NCBI GenBank assembly: GCA_003488145.1
Contig: DNMQ01000162.1
Coordinates: 1-8,075 of the forward strand
DNA from: Pseudomonas sp.
GTDB lineage: Bacteria; Pseudomonadota; Gammaproteobacteria; Pseudomonadales; Pseudomonadaceae
Direction: 5' to 3'
Length of the DNA: 8,075 bases
In this document: positions 7,107-8,075 of the stretch, in pieces
Layout: every line of letters begins with the position of its first letter
Position numbering within the stretch: the stretch's first letter is position 1
Program-made: the position numbers and the translations under genes
Notes under the pieces: model-generated
Told to the model about the DNA's origin: nothing
What the model saw: only the letters and a program-made list of their open reading frames with translations
Databases searched by the model: none

Positions 7107-8075
7107 TCAACTCTCGCGCAGTACGGTCAGCGGGCTCGCATTCAGCGCGCGTCGAGTACCGATCAGACCGGCGCCACCGACCAGCAAAGCACCTATCAAC
7201 GGCAGTACCAGCAGCCATGGGTGCGGCTGCCAGCGCAGATCGAATGCGTAGTGATAGAGCAGGGCGCTGACCAGCTCGCAGCCGAGCGCGGCGAGCAGGC
7301 CGCTGGCGGCGCCCAACAGGCCGAACTCGGCTCGGCGCGCACGAAGCAGCAAGCCCCGCTCTGCACCGAGCGCCCTGAGCAACGCGCCCTGACGAATGCG
7401 CTCGTCCAGCGTCGCTTGCAGCCCGGCGAACAGAACCGCCAGGCCGGCGGCCAGGACGAACAGTAGTACGTATTCCACGGCCAGTGATACCTGCGCAAGG
7501 ATGCTGCGCAATTGAGCCAACAGCGCCTCGACCTGCAGCAGGGTGACCGAAGGAAACGCGCGGGCCAGCTCAACCAGTTCGCGTTCCTTGCCAGGCGGCA
7601 GGTGGAAGCTGGTCATGTAGGTGGCCGGCATGCCCTGGAGAGTGTCCGGTTCGAAGATCATGTAGAAGTTCGGCTGGAAGCTGTCCCAGTTGACCTCGCG
7701 CAGGCTGGTGACGCTGGCCTCGCGGGTCAGCCCGCCTATGGTGAAGGACAGTCGATCACCGACCTTCAATTGCAGGCTTTGCGCAAGTTCCGCCTCGACG
7801 GATACCCTGGGAATGTCAGCGTCGCCCTGATCGCCCCACCAGTTGCCCGCGACGATGTGATTGTCCTTCGGTAGTTCGGCGGCCCAGGTCAGGCTCAGGT
7901 CGCGGCGGATCGCGCGCTCACCCTGGGATTCCTTGCTGACCAGCTGGCGCACCGGCTCGCCGTTGATCGCGATCAGGCGTCCTGGGACGACCGGATACAG
8001 CGGCGCGGCATGGTCCGAGATGGCCGCGATGCGCTCGGCAAAGGCATCCTTTTCCGCCGGCAGTACGTTGAGCAC
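7107..8075 (-). CDS. ybbP: YbbP/FtsX-type ABC permease, C-terminal part
   Basis: The frame is open to the right edge of the window, so this is the last 322 residues of a larger protein (the E. coli YbbP family is about 800 residues). It is an inner-membrane ABC permease of the FtsX/MacB superfamily, usually paired with a YbbA-like ATPase next to the thioesterase gene tesA; substrate not established. A periplasmic MacB-PCD-like part covers residues about 1-195 of the fragment, with the YbbP-type block [16 protein letters not shown] (128-143) and IVAGNWWGD. Three membrane segments follow, at about 202-222, 251-274 and 287-306, with the FtsX signature region [14 protein letters not shown] (228-241) between the first two. 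It ends SPLTVLRES, typical for this superfamily. The first visible GTG at 8075 is not the true start. greB follows 40 bases downstream. The symbol is by similarity only. Confidence 0.88.
   Translation of the reverse strand: MLNVLPAEKDAFAERIAAISDHAAPLYPVVPGRLIAINGEPVRQLVSKESQGERAIRRDLSLTWAAELPKDNHIVAGNWWGDQGDADIPRVSVEAELAQSLQLKVGDRLSFTIGGLTREASVTSLREVNWDSFQPNFYMIFEPDTLQGMPATYMTSFHLPPGKERELVELARAFPSVTLLQVEALLAQLRSILAQVSLAVEYVLLFVLAAGLAVLFAGLQATLDERIRQGALLRALGAERGLLLRARRAEFGLLGAASGLLAALGCELVSALLYHYAFDLRWQPHPWLLVLPLIGALLVGGAGLIGTRRALNASPLTVLRES

Overview
The window looks like a piece of a Pseudomonas-type chromosome (family Pseudomonadaceae). It is GC-rich and compact. It carries a secreted lipase that, from memory, is almost colinear with Pseudomonas aeruginosa LipA, followed by its dedicated foldase. 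The flanking genes (YbbP-like permease, GreB, MltF-type transglycosylase, TatD, chemotaxis transducer) are, as I recall it, close to the order of the lipA region of P. aeruginosa PAO1. The species cannot be fixed from the sequence; a non-aeruginosa Pseudomonas or Stutzerimonas would fit.

Layout from left to right. Positions 1-269 hold no convincing gene but contain three adjacent inverted repeats just past the end of a chemotaxis transducer gene (270-1739, minus). Upstream of that gene is tatD (1849-2655, minus). An AT-rich divergent intergenic region (2656-2823) separates tatD from an MltF-type lytic transglycosylase (2824-4239, plus). It holds a good sigma70-type promoter for tatD overlapped by a 7-7-7 palindrome. 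The transglycosylase gene converges, with only 6 bases between stop codons, on the lipase operon: lipase foldase (4246-5259, minus) preceded by lipase lipA (5322-6257, minus). A strong hairpin lies between these two. The 311-base region upstream of lipA (6258-6568) holds a near-consensus sigma54 (-24/-12) promoter and a possible upstream activator site. Beyond it are greB (6569-7066, minus) and the 3' part of a YbbP/FtsX-type ABC permease gene (7107-8075, minus, cut by the window edge).

Functionally, LipA and its membrane-anchored foldase work as a pair. The lipase enters the periplasm by its signal peptide, is folded by the foldase, and in related species leaves through the type II secretion system. 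The other genes are housekeeping or envelope functions: peptidoglycan turnover, DNA exonuclease, transcript cleavage, chemosensing and membrane transport.

I see no mobile element, CRISPR array, tRNA or rRNA, and no evidence of a wholly new system. The points worth a second look are regulatory: the lipA sigma54 promoter region, the lipA-foldase intercistronic hairpin, the palindrome over the tatD promoter, and a substitution in the conserved foldase motif.
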